Positions 8,761-16,256 of a stretch of 57,562 nt of DNA are shown piece after piece. The position numbers and the translations under genes were made by a program. The notes under the pieces were generated by a model, which saw nothing but the letters and a program-made list of their open reading frames with translations, was not told the origin of the DNA and did not search any database. The DNA is from Candidatus Thalassarchaeaceae archaeon (lineage in GTDB: Archaea > Thermoplasmatota > Poseidoniia > Poseidoniales > Thalassarchaeaceae): contig JASLNR010000050.1 in assembly GCA_030745885.1 (NCBI GenBank), forward strand, positions 1 through 57,562. The letters are read 5' to 3'. The first letter of the stretch is position 1, and every line of letters begins with the position of its first letter.

Positions 8761-10068
8761 GTGAAAGATGAGTTGCGAGCAGGTTCAAATGCCCCTGTCA
8801 GAGCGGTCGGGAAGATGGGGTTGCAGGAGGCCTGGGGGGTTCGCGATCTGCGGCGATTTCTGATTGGAAATGCCATCAGCGTTGTCGGGAGATCGGCATT
8901 CCTCACAGCCGCTGGCTGGCATGTAAACGAACTGGGCGGGCCGATATGGTTCGCATGGTTCGGAATCGCATATTTCGCCACCCACCTGCCACTCCTGACC
9001 ATCGGCGGGATGCTTGTGGACCGGATTCCCCGTAGGACTGTCGCGCTATACGTAGACTTCGTCCAAGCGGGCTTCGCCCTCGTGTTCATCATTATGCTCA
9101 CAGCAGACTTGCCAGATCTCGAGGTGTTGATTTTCGCTGCGGCGATGATGGGAGCTTCTACGGCGTTCTCGATACCTGCGATACGAGCCCTAGTGCCCGA
9201 TCTCGTAGACGAAGAGGCCTTGGCCTCCGCAACCGGTCTGCAGAATTCCACACGAACCATCTCTTGGTCGATAGGGGGCCTCACCGGAGGTGCCGTGATT
9301 ACGTATTCAATAATCGAAGTCGCGCTATTCATCGACATGATTACCTTCCTCGTCAGCGCCTACGTGCTGTTCAATATCGAAGAGGTTCCGATAGTCAGGG
9401 ACGAGGAAGAGGATTCGGACTTCAAGGCGGAGATGGTGCATGCTCTGGCTTTCACTCGCAGTCAGCCGTGGCTGTTCGTCGGAATTCTGGCGTTCATGGC
9501 CTTCCACGTCGGTGGTGCGATTGTTGATGTCGGGATTCCGACAATTACCTTGGAAAATGGTTGGAGTGGGCTCTACTATGGCATATGGAGTGCTACATTC
9601 CCGATAGGTGCCGCCGTGGGTGCACTTTACGCAGGTAGCAACCCATTCCCCAAGGGCTCACGGGGAACCGTGTTCTATGTCACAGTGAGCTTCGCTGCTT
9701 GGTTGGACCTTCTCTTCGCGTTCGTTCCTTGGTTCGTGCTGATCCTAGTTATCACCCTGGCCCAAGGGGTCATGGTGGGAGTGCTAGGAGTCATCTGGAA
9801 CACGACGATTGGGGACAGCGTGGAGCAGCACCTGAGAGGACGGGTCAATTCGATCGATGCGATTGGCTCCTTCATTCTGATTCCCCCATCCATGCTCCTT
9901 GGTGGCAAGATGATCGATGACCTGGGGATTGAGGCGGCCTTCGTCGTGGCGGTGTCGATCATGGTCACCGCCACGATTATCGGTATCGTCGTGCCCTCTT
10001 TCAGGCGCTTCGAGCGAATAGCCACCGAGCGCTTCCCAATCACTGCTGATCAAAGTCAATCTGGCTGA
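8761..10068 (+). CDS. MFS transporter (MFS_3 / EntS-like)
   Basis: A 435-residue polytopic protein with about 11-12 hydrophobic helices. Between helices 2 and 3 is GGMLVDRIPRRTV, the MFS motif A (GxLaDrxGRR), and LVPDLVDEEALASATGLQN is typical of the MFS_3 group that contains the enterobactin exporter EntS. A repeat of that pattern occurs in the second half (VEQHLRGRVNSID). Such proteins export small molecules by proton antiport; the substrate cannot be read from sequence. The annotated start is GTG; an ATG 18 codons later (8815), just before WGVRDLRRFLIGN, is equally plausible. It stands alone, divergent from the glutamate synthase operon, and its 3' end overlaps the small membrane gene on the other strand by 29 bp. 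Confidence 0.8.
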   Translation: MKDELRAGSNAPVRAVGKMGLQEAWGVRDLRRFLIGNAISVVGRSAFLTAAGWHVNELGGPIWFAWFGIAYFATHLPLLTIGGMLVDRIPRRTVALYVDFVQAGFALVFIIMLTADLPDLEVLIFAAAMMGASTAFSIPAIRALVPDLVDEEALASATGLQNSTRTISWSIGGLTGGAVITYSIIEVALFIDMITFLVSAYVLFNIEEVPIVRDEEEDSDFKAEMVHALAFTRSQPWLFVGILAFMAFHVGGAIVDVGIPTITLENGWSGLYYGIWSATFPIGAAVGALYAGSNPFPKGSRGTVFYVTVSFAAWLDLLFAFVPWFVLILVITLAQGVMVGVLGVIWNTTIGDSVEQHLRGRVNSIDAIGSFILIPPSMLLGGKMIDDLGIEAAFVVAVSIMVTATIIGIVVPSFRRFERIATERFPITADQSQSG

Positions 10069-10414
10069 TGTCGACATCGAACCACTTCTCGTAGATGTCG
10101 CGCTGTAGCTTGATTGCGGCTACCAGCAGTACCGAATACAGGGTCCAGGCGGCTAGGGTCCTGCCCATGCTGACTGGAACTTGAGTCAGCACCAAGCCAT
10201 CGAACAAAATGCACGCTGAAATGTACACCACTCTGCCAAGTGTGGTCAAGATTCCCTCGCCTTCCTGGGCCAGAACTCGCTTGACGCGCTCCTCCCTCCA
10301 CTCATCAGAGGCCTTCTTCAGCCTCCAGAAGGCTGCCTCGGCCTCCTCCTTCTTGTCAAGCATTGAAGGGGGGATGGGCTCGGTTCCGTCCGAGTCGGCT
10401 TCGTTATCGGCCAT
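10040..10414 (-). CDS. Small membrane protein, unknown function
   Basis: A 124-residue protein. The first 55 residues are charged and probably helical (EEAEAAFWRLKKASDEW), followed by two hydrophobic stretches at about 58-78 and 84-103, and a short acidic tail. No family was recognised. It lies 10 bp downstream of the dppF-like gene on the same strand and could be the last gene of the peptide-transporter operon, though nothing in the sequence ties it to transport. Its 3' end overlaps the end of the convergent MFS gene. Confidence 0.6.
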   Translation of the reverse strand: MADNEADSDGTEPIPPSMLDKKEEAEAAFWRLKKASDEWREERVKRVLAQEGEGILTTLGRVVYISACILFDGLVLTQVPVSMGRTLAAWTLYSVLLVAAIKLQRDIYEKWFDVDISQIDFDQQ

Positions 10415-10423
10415 TATTCTCCC

Positions 10424-11488
10424 TCAGATTACGACGGTCTTCGGGGTGTCGTCATCCTCTGGAGGAGTTGTGTCAACGTCGTGGATTGGGAGACTCATCC
10501 CGGGAGACAGGGGGAAGTGGCAGGCCACCCCGTGATTCTCGCCTATGGACTCCAGCCTCGGCTCCTCGACATCACAACGCCCCTCCTCGGCAATCGGGCA
10601 GCGAGTGTGGAACCTGCATCCAGAAGGGGGGTCTGCGGGACTGGGTACGTCACCGCTCAGAACTATCCTTCTTCTAGCTGCCTTCTGAAGGGAGGGCTCG
10701 GGGATGGCCGACATCAGGGCATGTGTGTATGGGTGGGCTGGCTTGCTGAACAGATCGTTCGTATCGGCAATCTCGACGATCTTGCCTAGGTACATCACTG
10801 CGACCCTGTCGCTAATGTGGTTAACGACATTTAGAGCGTGAGTGATGAAGACAAAAGTGAGGCCGTGCTTGGCCTGAATCTCCTCGAGAAGATTCAGTAC
10901 TTGGGCCTGAACGGACACATCCAACGCGCTGGTTGGCTCATCGAGGAGGATGAACTCGGGGTCCAGGGAGAGTGCCCTAGCTAGGGCGATCCTCTGCTTC
11001 TGCCCGCCGGAGAACTCATGGGGGAATCTATTCATGTGCTCGCGCTTGAGGCCTACGGAATCAAGCAGATCAGCTACCCTCTGAGTCAACTCGGCGCCAT
11101 CGGCCAACCCATTCACCTGAAGCGGCTCTCCCACTATGGAGCGCACGGACATCCTCGGATTCATCGAGCCCCCGGGATCCTGGAACACAATCTGGAGTCT
11201 CCTTCTCAGTTCCCTATTTGTCATCTTCCGGATATCCTCGCCGGAATAGTGGACAGATCCCTCTGTAATGGGGATGAGTCCGAGCAAGACTCGCCCCAAC
11301 GTGGTCTTTCCACATCCTGATTCGCCGACTATCCCTAGAGTCTCGCCCCGCTTGATATGCAGATCGACCCCATCTACTGCACGAACGTAGCTCTTCACCG
11401 TAGTTAGCATCCCGCTCTTTATCGGGAACCACTTCCTCATCCCCTCGATATCTATGAGAATATCGTCGTTCTTGCTGTCATCTGTCAT
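10424..11488 (-). CDS. dppF: Oligopeptide ABC importer ATPase (DppF/OppF type)
   Basis: A 354-residue ATP-binding subunit with the standard layout: Walker [11 protein letters not shown]-loop [12 protein letters not shown], signature [15 protein letters not shown], Walker [13 protein letters not shown] and H-loop ITHALN. The C-terminal oligopeptide/dipeptide extension has the [15 protein letters not shown] cysteine group found in Opp/Dpp ATPases that carry a 4Fe-4S cluster. It powers import together with DppD. Unlike DppD it has no inserted hydrophobic segments, so it is the normal half of the pair. The start ATG at 11488 follows the dppD stop by one base (TGA-G-ATG) and has GGAG upstream; an in-frame ATG at 11548 lies inside dppD. 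Confidence 0.92.
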   Translation of the reverse strand: MTDDSKNDDILIDIEGMRKWFPIKSGMLTTVKSYVRAVDGVDLHIKRGETLGIVGESGCGKTTLGRVLLGLIPITEGSVHYSGEDIRKMTNRELRRRLQIVFQDPGGSMNPRMSVRSIVGEPLQVNGLADGAELTQRVADLLDSVGLKREHMNRFPHEFSGGQKQRIALARALSLDPEFILLDEPTSALDVSVQAQVLNLLEEIQAKHGLTFVFITHALNVVNHISDRVAVMYLGKIVEIADTNDLFSKPAHPYTHALMSAIPEPSLQKAARRRIVLSGDVPSPADPPSGCRFHTRCPIAEEGRCDVEEPRLESIGENHGVACHFPLSPGMSLPIHDVDTTPPEDDDTPKTVVI

Positions 11489-11489
11489 C

Positions 11490-13163
11490 TCAGGCAACTC
11501 CTTCCAATTCGTACTCGGCAGCAAAAACGTCGAATGAGGCCTGCACATCTGCCACGTTCATAGTCCGGTCGGTGTGGTGACAGGCTGCGAAGTGGCCGGG
11601 TTCGACCTCGTTCATCGGTGGTGGGGTCGAGATGCACGTTGAATCCGCGAACGGGCAGCGAGGGTGGAACCTGCACCCATCGAAGTGTAGGTTGGGATCC
11701 GGGACCTGCCCCGGGATAATGGGCAGCACATCCCTTCGTTCAGATTCTTCATCGATTGTCGGAATGCTGTGAAGCAGGCCGAGTGTGTATGGCATACGAG
11801 GTCTGGAGAGGATATCATCAATGGTACCTGTCTCGACCACCGAACCGGCGTACATCACGGTGACCGCGTCGCACATCTCAGCAATCACACCTAGGTCGTG
11901 AGTTATCAAAAGAATCGCCGTTCCCTTCTCGTCACGCAAGTCCCTCATCAGCTTGAGGATCTGAGCCTGGATGGTGACATCGAGGGCGGTTGTCGGCTCG
12001 TCGGCAATGAGCATCTTGGGCTCGCAGGCCATCATCATGGCGATCATAACTCTCTGGCGCATCCCCCCGGAGAGTTCGTGCGGGTACATCTTCACCACTG
12101 CGCTCGGATTCGGTATCCTGACGTCCTCTAGGATGCCGATGACCTGTCGGGTGTGTGCGGGATCGAGTCTCAGATAGTCCAAGACTATGATTGCCGGAAG
12201 GGCCAGAAGAGTACTGATCACGGCCATCCCTAGGAGAGCAGAGAACGGCATCCATAGCATCAGGAAAATGACCAAAGCCACGGCGAAAACAAGAGGGGTC
12301 TGAGGGGCGGCGTACTCTAGAGGCCGGTACAAGGCCTCTAAGGGCACGAATTGTGAGCGTGAAGGAACAAAATATCCGCAAAGTAGGATGAGGAAGACCC
12401 ACCAGAGATTCGTGAAGGCGAAGACGAAAGGGGTGGTGACTGCGTCTGCAGCGGAGTCGGCGAAGCCGTAATTATGTGCAACGAGGACAAAGGCGAGAAT
12501 GGATGAGGTGGCAATCGATGCTTGTAGCCGTGAGGAAAAGGCGTCGCGAATGAGAGTGAGTGGGCTGACAATTGCCTGGCCGAATCTGACGTAGCGCGGA
12601 GTCTCGGCCTCGACGAGCCTGTCGTGCACGCGCATCACCTCGGAAATCTGCTTCTCCACGGTGTAAAGCGGGTTGAGGGCCGTCATGGGCTCCTGGAATA
12701 TCATGCTAATCTCGTTGCCGCGCACCCATCGCATGAATCTCTGATGGCTTCGGTGTTCCCCCCTGGCAGCAAATCCGACTAACCATGAGGCCATTGCCAC
12801 GAAAGAGAATGCGAGGAGTAGGTTTACGCCCTGGACAGGATCTATCAGAATCGTCCAGAAAAACGCTACTATCGATGCCAGCACTCCGAGTACGGTTACC
12901 CGTCCTGTGACGTCTTGGATTTTCCTGTCCCTCTCCGAATCGCTGAACAGCAGTTCCCTTCCTTCGTACCGCACGCTGCCCTCGTCGACTTCGCAGGTGG
13001 CCAGGCCAATCGTCACCAGCGAAGTGACGGACTTCCCGCACCCCGACTCGCCTACCAGCCCCATTATCTGACCCTGCTCGACCGCCAGGTCCACCGAGTG
13101 CAGAGCCTCAATTGGCCCGTCAAGAGTGTCGAAGTGGACTCTGAGGCCTTCGATCTCGATCAA
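11490..13163 (-). CDS. dppD: Oligopeptide ABC importer ATPase (DppD type) with membrane helices inserted in the nucleotide-binding domain
   Basis: A 557-residue protein, against about 320-340 for a normal DppD. All ATPase motifs are intact: Walker A GESGCGKS (38-45), Q-loop FQEPM (Q157), signature LSGGMRQ (364-370), Walker B MLIADEP (384-390), D-loop ALD (393-395), H-loop ITHD (H422) and the C-terminal CRFHPRCPFADSTC. Two hydrophobic blocks interrupt the fold. Insert 1 (about 80-145) has two predicted helices near 88-108 and 113-133, between Walker A and the Q-loop. Insert 2 (about 188-342) has about four, near 212-232, 243-265, 289-310 and 311-330, between Q-loop and signature. Even helix numbers keep the ATPase parts on the cytoplasmic side. 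The start is TTG, 17 bp after dppC. There are no intein splice motifs. Confidence 0.9.
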   Translation of the reverse strand: MIEIEGLRVHFDTLDGPIEALHSVDLAVEQGQIMGLVGESGCGKSVTSLVTIGLATCEVDEGSVRYEGRELLFSDSERDRKIQDVTGRVTVLGVLASIVAFFWTILIDPVQGVNLLLAFSFVAMASWLVGFAARGEHRSHQRFMRWVRGNEISMIFQEPMTALNPLYTVEKQISEVMRVHDRLVEAETPRYVRFGQAIVSPLTLIRDAFSSRLQASIATSSILAFVLVAHNYGFADSAADAVTTPFVFAFTNLWWVFLILLCGYFVPSRSQFVPLEALYRPLEYAAPQTPLVFAVALVIFLMLWMPFSALLGMAVISTLLALPAIIVLDYLRLDPAHTRQVIGILEDVRIPNPSAVVKMYPHELSGGMRQRVMIAMMMACEPKMLIADEPTTALDVTIQAQILKLMRDLRDEKGTAILLITHDLGVIAEMCDAVTVMYAGSVVETGTIDDILSRPRMPYTLGLLHSIPTIDEESERRDVLPIIPGQVPDPNLHFDGCRFHPRCPFADSTCISTPPPMNEVEPGHFAACHHTDRTMNVADVQASFDVFAAEYELEGVA

Positions 13164-13179
13164 TTTATCCGACGTCTTC

Positions 13180-14934
13180 TCACCTCCTGTTTTTGGGGTC
13201 CACTACGTCCCTGATCCCATCACCAAGCAGATTGAAACCGAGAGTGGTGACTGCGATAGCGAGTCCGGGGTAGAGCATCAGGTGTGGGTCGGGGACGAAG
13301 TACCGTCGGCTCTCCGAGACGAGGATGCCCCACTCCGCCGTGCCCGGCGCGGCCCCAAGTCCGATGAATGACAGCCCGGACGCAGAAAGAATGGTCCCCC
13401 CGATGTCGAGAGTGAAGGCGACGAGGAGCGGGGCCCAAGCATTGGGTAGGATGTGCCTGAACATTATCCTCCCCGAAGGAGCTCCCACGCTCCTAGCTGC
13501 CTCGACGAATGTCATCTCCTTGACATACAGGACCTGCCCCCTAATCAGCCTGGCATAGCCTGGCCATCCGGTGAAAATCAGGGCGGCTTGGATCTTCCAG
13601 AGTCGGTCGAAGTCCTTGATCACGACTATCTCATCCCCAGTGCTCCCTGAGAAGCGATAGAGGACGACAACGGCAACGAAGACCGCCACAGTCCTAAGTG
13701 TGAGGTATCTCCATGGATTGGTCCAATCGAGGGATTTGCTCACACGTTCCCCGGCTCCATCGAAGCCCGTCTTCTCGATGAAGCGCATGTCTGCCAGTTC
13801 TATCACTCCGAGAAAGAGGACGATTCCGATGGCAGAGGCGAGTCTCCAACTTCTACTGTCTGAGGTTCCGAAGAGGTCTGCCCACGATGCCCCCGGGAGC
13901 AAGCCAACGAAGAAGAAGAGAGTGATTAAGCCCAGGAATACGTTCCGGTGCCGCATTAATGACCCCATTACTTGGTCGCTGAGTTGGTCTCCTGCGATAG
14001 TTGATGCCAGAAATGACTTGAATGCCACATACAGGAAAAGTATCGGAATCAGGACTCCGAACCAGATCGGCATAGTCAGGCTGGTCATCGCAGACATCGC
14101 CGTGACGAAGGCCATGGCTAGGATTAGCCCGGGTATTGCGAAGAAGACGTCACATATCCTCATGATAACCTCGTCTACCCTGCCGCCGAAGTAGCCGCTC
14201 ACGCTGCCGACGATGGTCCCTATGGTCACTGTGAGCATGGCCACTGTGATTCCTATCTTCAGAGAGACCCGGGAGCCATACAGGACCTTGCTGAACATGT
14301 CCTGCCCCTGATCGTTGGTTCCGAAGATGCAGCGTTGGTAGCCCTCGGGCATCCACCAGACATGCATGTCCTCGTTGTCGAACTCGTAGGTGACCCAGAT
14401 AGTAGTCAGCGACATGTTGTCGTAGAGCTCTTGGGACAGGACGAGTATCGAGGAATTGCTCGAGTCTATGGTGATCAGGGAGGTGTCGAGGTCGTAGCCC
14501 TTGTTATCCTCAAGGTGTATGATCTCGATTACACTGAGCGTGTCGCGATAGTACCTGTTGTCGTCGCCGACCTTGTCGTCCGACTCGGCGGCCACGGTCA
14601 TCTCCCCATAGCGCCTCTGTGTGGTCAAAGAGATTGACTGCTCGTGCCAGTCGCACTCCTCGGAGTACGGATGGGCCCTCCGAGGCTCGTAGTCGATGGA
14701 CCAGAGGTCCTCCGTGTCCTGCAGGTTCCGGTAGGGGTGCTCGACTGCTATTTTGTCGGCAAAAATCGAAATCGTGACGACGAACGTGACCATCAGGAGC
14801 CCAACTACTGCGAGCAGTGACCTACGGTATATCCTCCAGCTCCGCGAAATGTCTTTCGCGGTTTGGGAAAGGGCTTCGATAAGTCTCCTAAGGCTTTCCT
14901 TGCGATCCTCCTCGCCCTCGTCCCAGCCCCTCAT
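13180..14934 (-). CDS. dppC: Oligopeptide ABC importer permease (DppC type) with extracellular and membrane insertions
   Basis: A 584-residue permease, against about 290-310 normally. The core is clear: TM1 (40-60), CIFGTNDQGQDMFSKVLYG (202-220) matching the usual HPLGTDxxGRDxxSR segment, DVFFAIPGLILAMAF (262-276), and the EAA loop EAARSVGAPSGRI (478-490) that contacts the ATPases. Two expansions are visible. One is an extracellular domain of about 130 residues (62-201), strand-rich and containing C94. The other is a membrane insert at about 284-448 carrying some four extra helices (near 288-306, 332-349, 364-381, 410-428), placed just before GWPGYARLIRGQ. ATGA overlap with dppB at 14931-14934 indicates coupled translation. 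Confidence 0.9.
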   Translation of the reverse strand: MRGWDEGEEDRKESLRRLIEALSQTAKDISRSWRIYRRSLLAVVGLLMVTFVVTISIFADKIAVEHPYRNLQDTEDLWSIDYEPRRAHPYSEECDWHEQSISLTTQRRYGEMTVAAESDDKVGDDNRYYRDTLSVIEIIHLEDNKGYDLDTSLITIDSSNSSILVLSQELYDNMSLTTIWVTYEFDNEDMHVWWMPEGYQRCIFGTNDQGQDMFSKVLYGSRVSLKIGITVAMLTVTIGTIVGSVSGYFGGRVDEVIMRICDVFFAIPGLILAMAFVTAMSAMTSLTMPIWFGVLIPILFLYVAFKSFLASTIAGDQLSDQVMGSLMRHRNVFLGLITLFFFVGLLPGASWADLFGTSDSRSWRLASAIGIVLFLGVIELADMRFIEKTGFDGAGERVSKSLDWTNPWRYLTLRTVAVFVAVVVLYRFSGSTGDEIVVIKDFDRLWKIQAALIFTGWPGYARLIRGQVLYVKEMTFVEAARSVGAPSGRIMFRHILPNAWAPLLVAFTLDIGGTILSASGLSFIGLGAAPGTAEWGILVSESRRYFVPDPHLMLYPGLAIAVTTLGFNLLGDGIRDVVDPKNRR

Positions 14935-16094
14935 TCAAGCCTCACCCTTGGATCTATGATTGCGTACATTATGTCCACAATGAGGTTGGACAGCAGGAAG
15001 ATGGCTGCAGTAATCAGCGTCACACCCATAATGACGGGGAAATCTAGGTACTGGATTGACTTGACAGCCACCCTTCCCATGCCGTTGAAGGAGAAGATGG
15101 TCTCAGTCAGCACAGCGCCGCCAATCGCTCCGCCGATTGAGAATCCGAGGATGGTGACTATCGGGACCAGGGCGTTCCTGCATGCATGCACGATGACCAC
15201 TCTGAATTCTGAGAGTCCCTTGGCACGAGCAGTCCTCACGTAGTCCTCGTGCAGGACCTCGAGGAGGCTGGCGCGCATGTACCTCAGCAGGGAGCCGGAG
15301 GAGGCGATTCCAAGGCATGCGCAGGGCAGTGCCAGATGCATCAGAGTGTCCTTGAAAAGCAGCCAGTTGGAGCTGAAATCAGCAGGAAGCGTGGCCAGCT
15401 TACCGTCAGTCACGAACCAGCTGTCGACCAGATGGAATCCAGTCCCCCCTGCCGGATAGTAAGAGGCGAATCCATCCTCGGGGTAAGTGAGGCTGGGGTC
15501 GTGCCTCCCATAGATGGGGAAGCATCCCCCGTCGGTTCCGAAAATAGGGTCGCAGACTCCTCCAACTCCTGATTCGGGGGCCTGGGTAGCGAACAATAGT
15601 TGCAGAACCATAGCGAACCAGAATATCGGCAGGCTGACGAAGGCTATGGCGAAGAATCGCGAGACGTGGTCGAACATCCGGTCCTGCCTCACGGCGCTGA
15701 CGATACCGAGAGAGATTCCCAAGGGATATGCTATGAGCAAGGCAAAGAAGGACATCTCCAGAGTTATCGGGGCCGCGTCTTTCACCACATCTGCGACCGG
15801 ACGATGATACGTGCTCGATTCACCCCAGTCTCCTTGCAGTAGGTGGGTCACGTAGAGTTCGAACTGAGTGGCGAGTGGTTCGTTCATTCCAAGCCTCTCT
15901 CTATTGGCCTCGTAGGCGGAAATCGGATCGCCGTCTTCGGTGTAACCAACGACGATGCCGCACTTGTCGCCGCACTGTGCAGCGGCTGCATCGGCGGGGA
16001 TGAGGTGGGAGATGGAAAATGTCAGGACCGTGACCCCTATCAAAACTGGAATCAGCAGTAGCAAGCGGCGAACCACGAACTCGTGTAGCTTCAT
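14931..16094 (-). CDS. dppB: Oligopeptide ABC importer permease (DppB type)
   Basis: A 387-residue permease with the classical DppB start (RRLLLLIPVLIGVTVLTF), the TYHRPVADVV-type segment before TM2, and the EAA loop near DYVRTARAKGLSE. The C-terminal helices (FSIGGAIGGAVLTETIF onward) are standard. The extracellular loop after TM3 is longer than usual by roughly 50-60 residues and contains a cysteine pair (GGVCDP, GGCFP); a second pair (QCGDKC) follows TM1, so disulfides are likely. Together with the enlarged DppC loop this suggests a bulky extracellular face. It starts 162 bp after the end of the binding-protein gene, across a strong hairpin. Confidence 0.92.
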   Translation of the reverse strand: MKLHEFVVRRLLLLIPVLIGVTVLTFSISHLIPADAAAAQCGDKCGIVVGYTEDGDPISAYEANRERLGMNEPLATQFELYVTHLLQGDWGESSTYHRPVADVVKDAAPITLEMSFFALLIAYPLGISLGIVSAVRQDRMFDHVSRFFAIAFVSLPIFWFAMVLQLLFATQAPESGVGGVCDPIFGTDGGCFPIYGRHDPSLTYPEDGFASYYPAGGTGFHLVDSWFVTDGKLATLPADFSSNWLLFKDTLMHLALPCACLGIASSGSLLRYMRASLLEVLHEDYVRTARAKGLSEFRVVIVHACRNALVPIVTILGFSIGGAIGGAVLTETIFSFNGMGRVAVKSIQYLDFPVIMGVTLITAAIFLLSNLIVDIMYAIIDPRVRLE

Positions 16095-16198
16095 CTAACC
16101 CCTCACAAAGACCTTGCCAAACAGGCGAACTGAGGCACCTCTATCACAGTTGCCTTCTGCCCGCCATAGACGGGCAGGGAATCAAATTACGGCACGAC

Positions 16199-16228
16199 GG
16201 TGGCCCCCCCTCGTGGGGGGGCGCCACC
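16199..16228 (-). promoter_or_regulatory. GC-rich hairpin between dppA and dppB
   Basis: Twelve bases GGTGGCCCCCCC pair with GGGGGGGCGCCACC around a TCGT loop (two bases bulged). It lies in the 162-bp gap between the end of the binding-protein gene and the permease gene on the minus strand. In binding-protein operons such a structure often protects the upstream mRNA 3' end or reduces read-through, so that binding protein exceeds permease. No U-tract follows in a clear terminator arrangement, so attenuation or mRNA stabilisation is an inference. Confidence 0.5.
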
Positions 16229-16256
16229 GACGGCCTTACGTTCTCACAGCGTTAAA

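Noticed and set aside
11490..14934. Inteins or assembly chimeras as the source of the extra segments in DppD and DppC
   Set aside because: The extra segments are hydrophobic helices without splice-junction Cys/Ser or terminal His-Asn motifs, the frames stay open, and base composition does not change at the borders.
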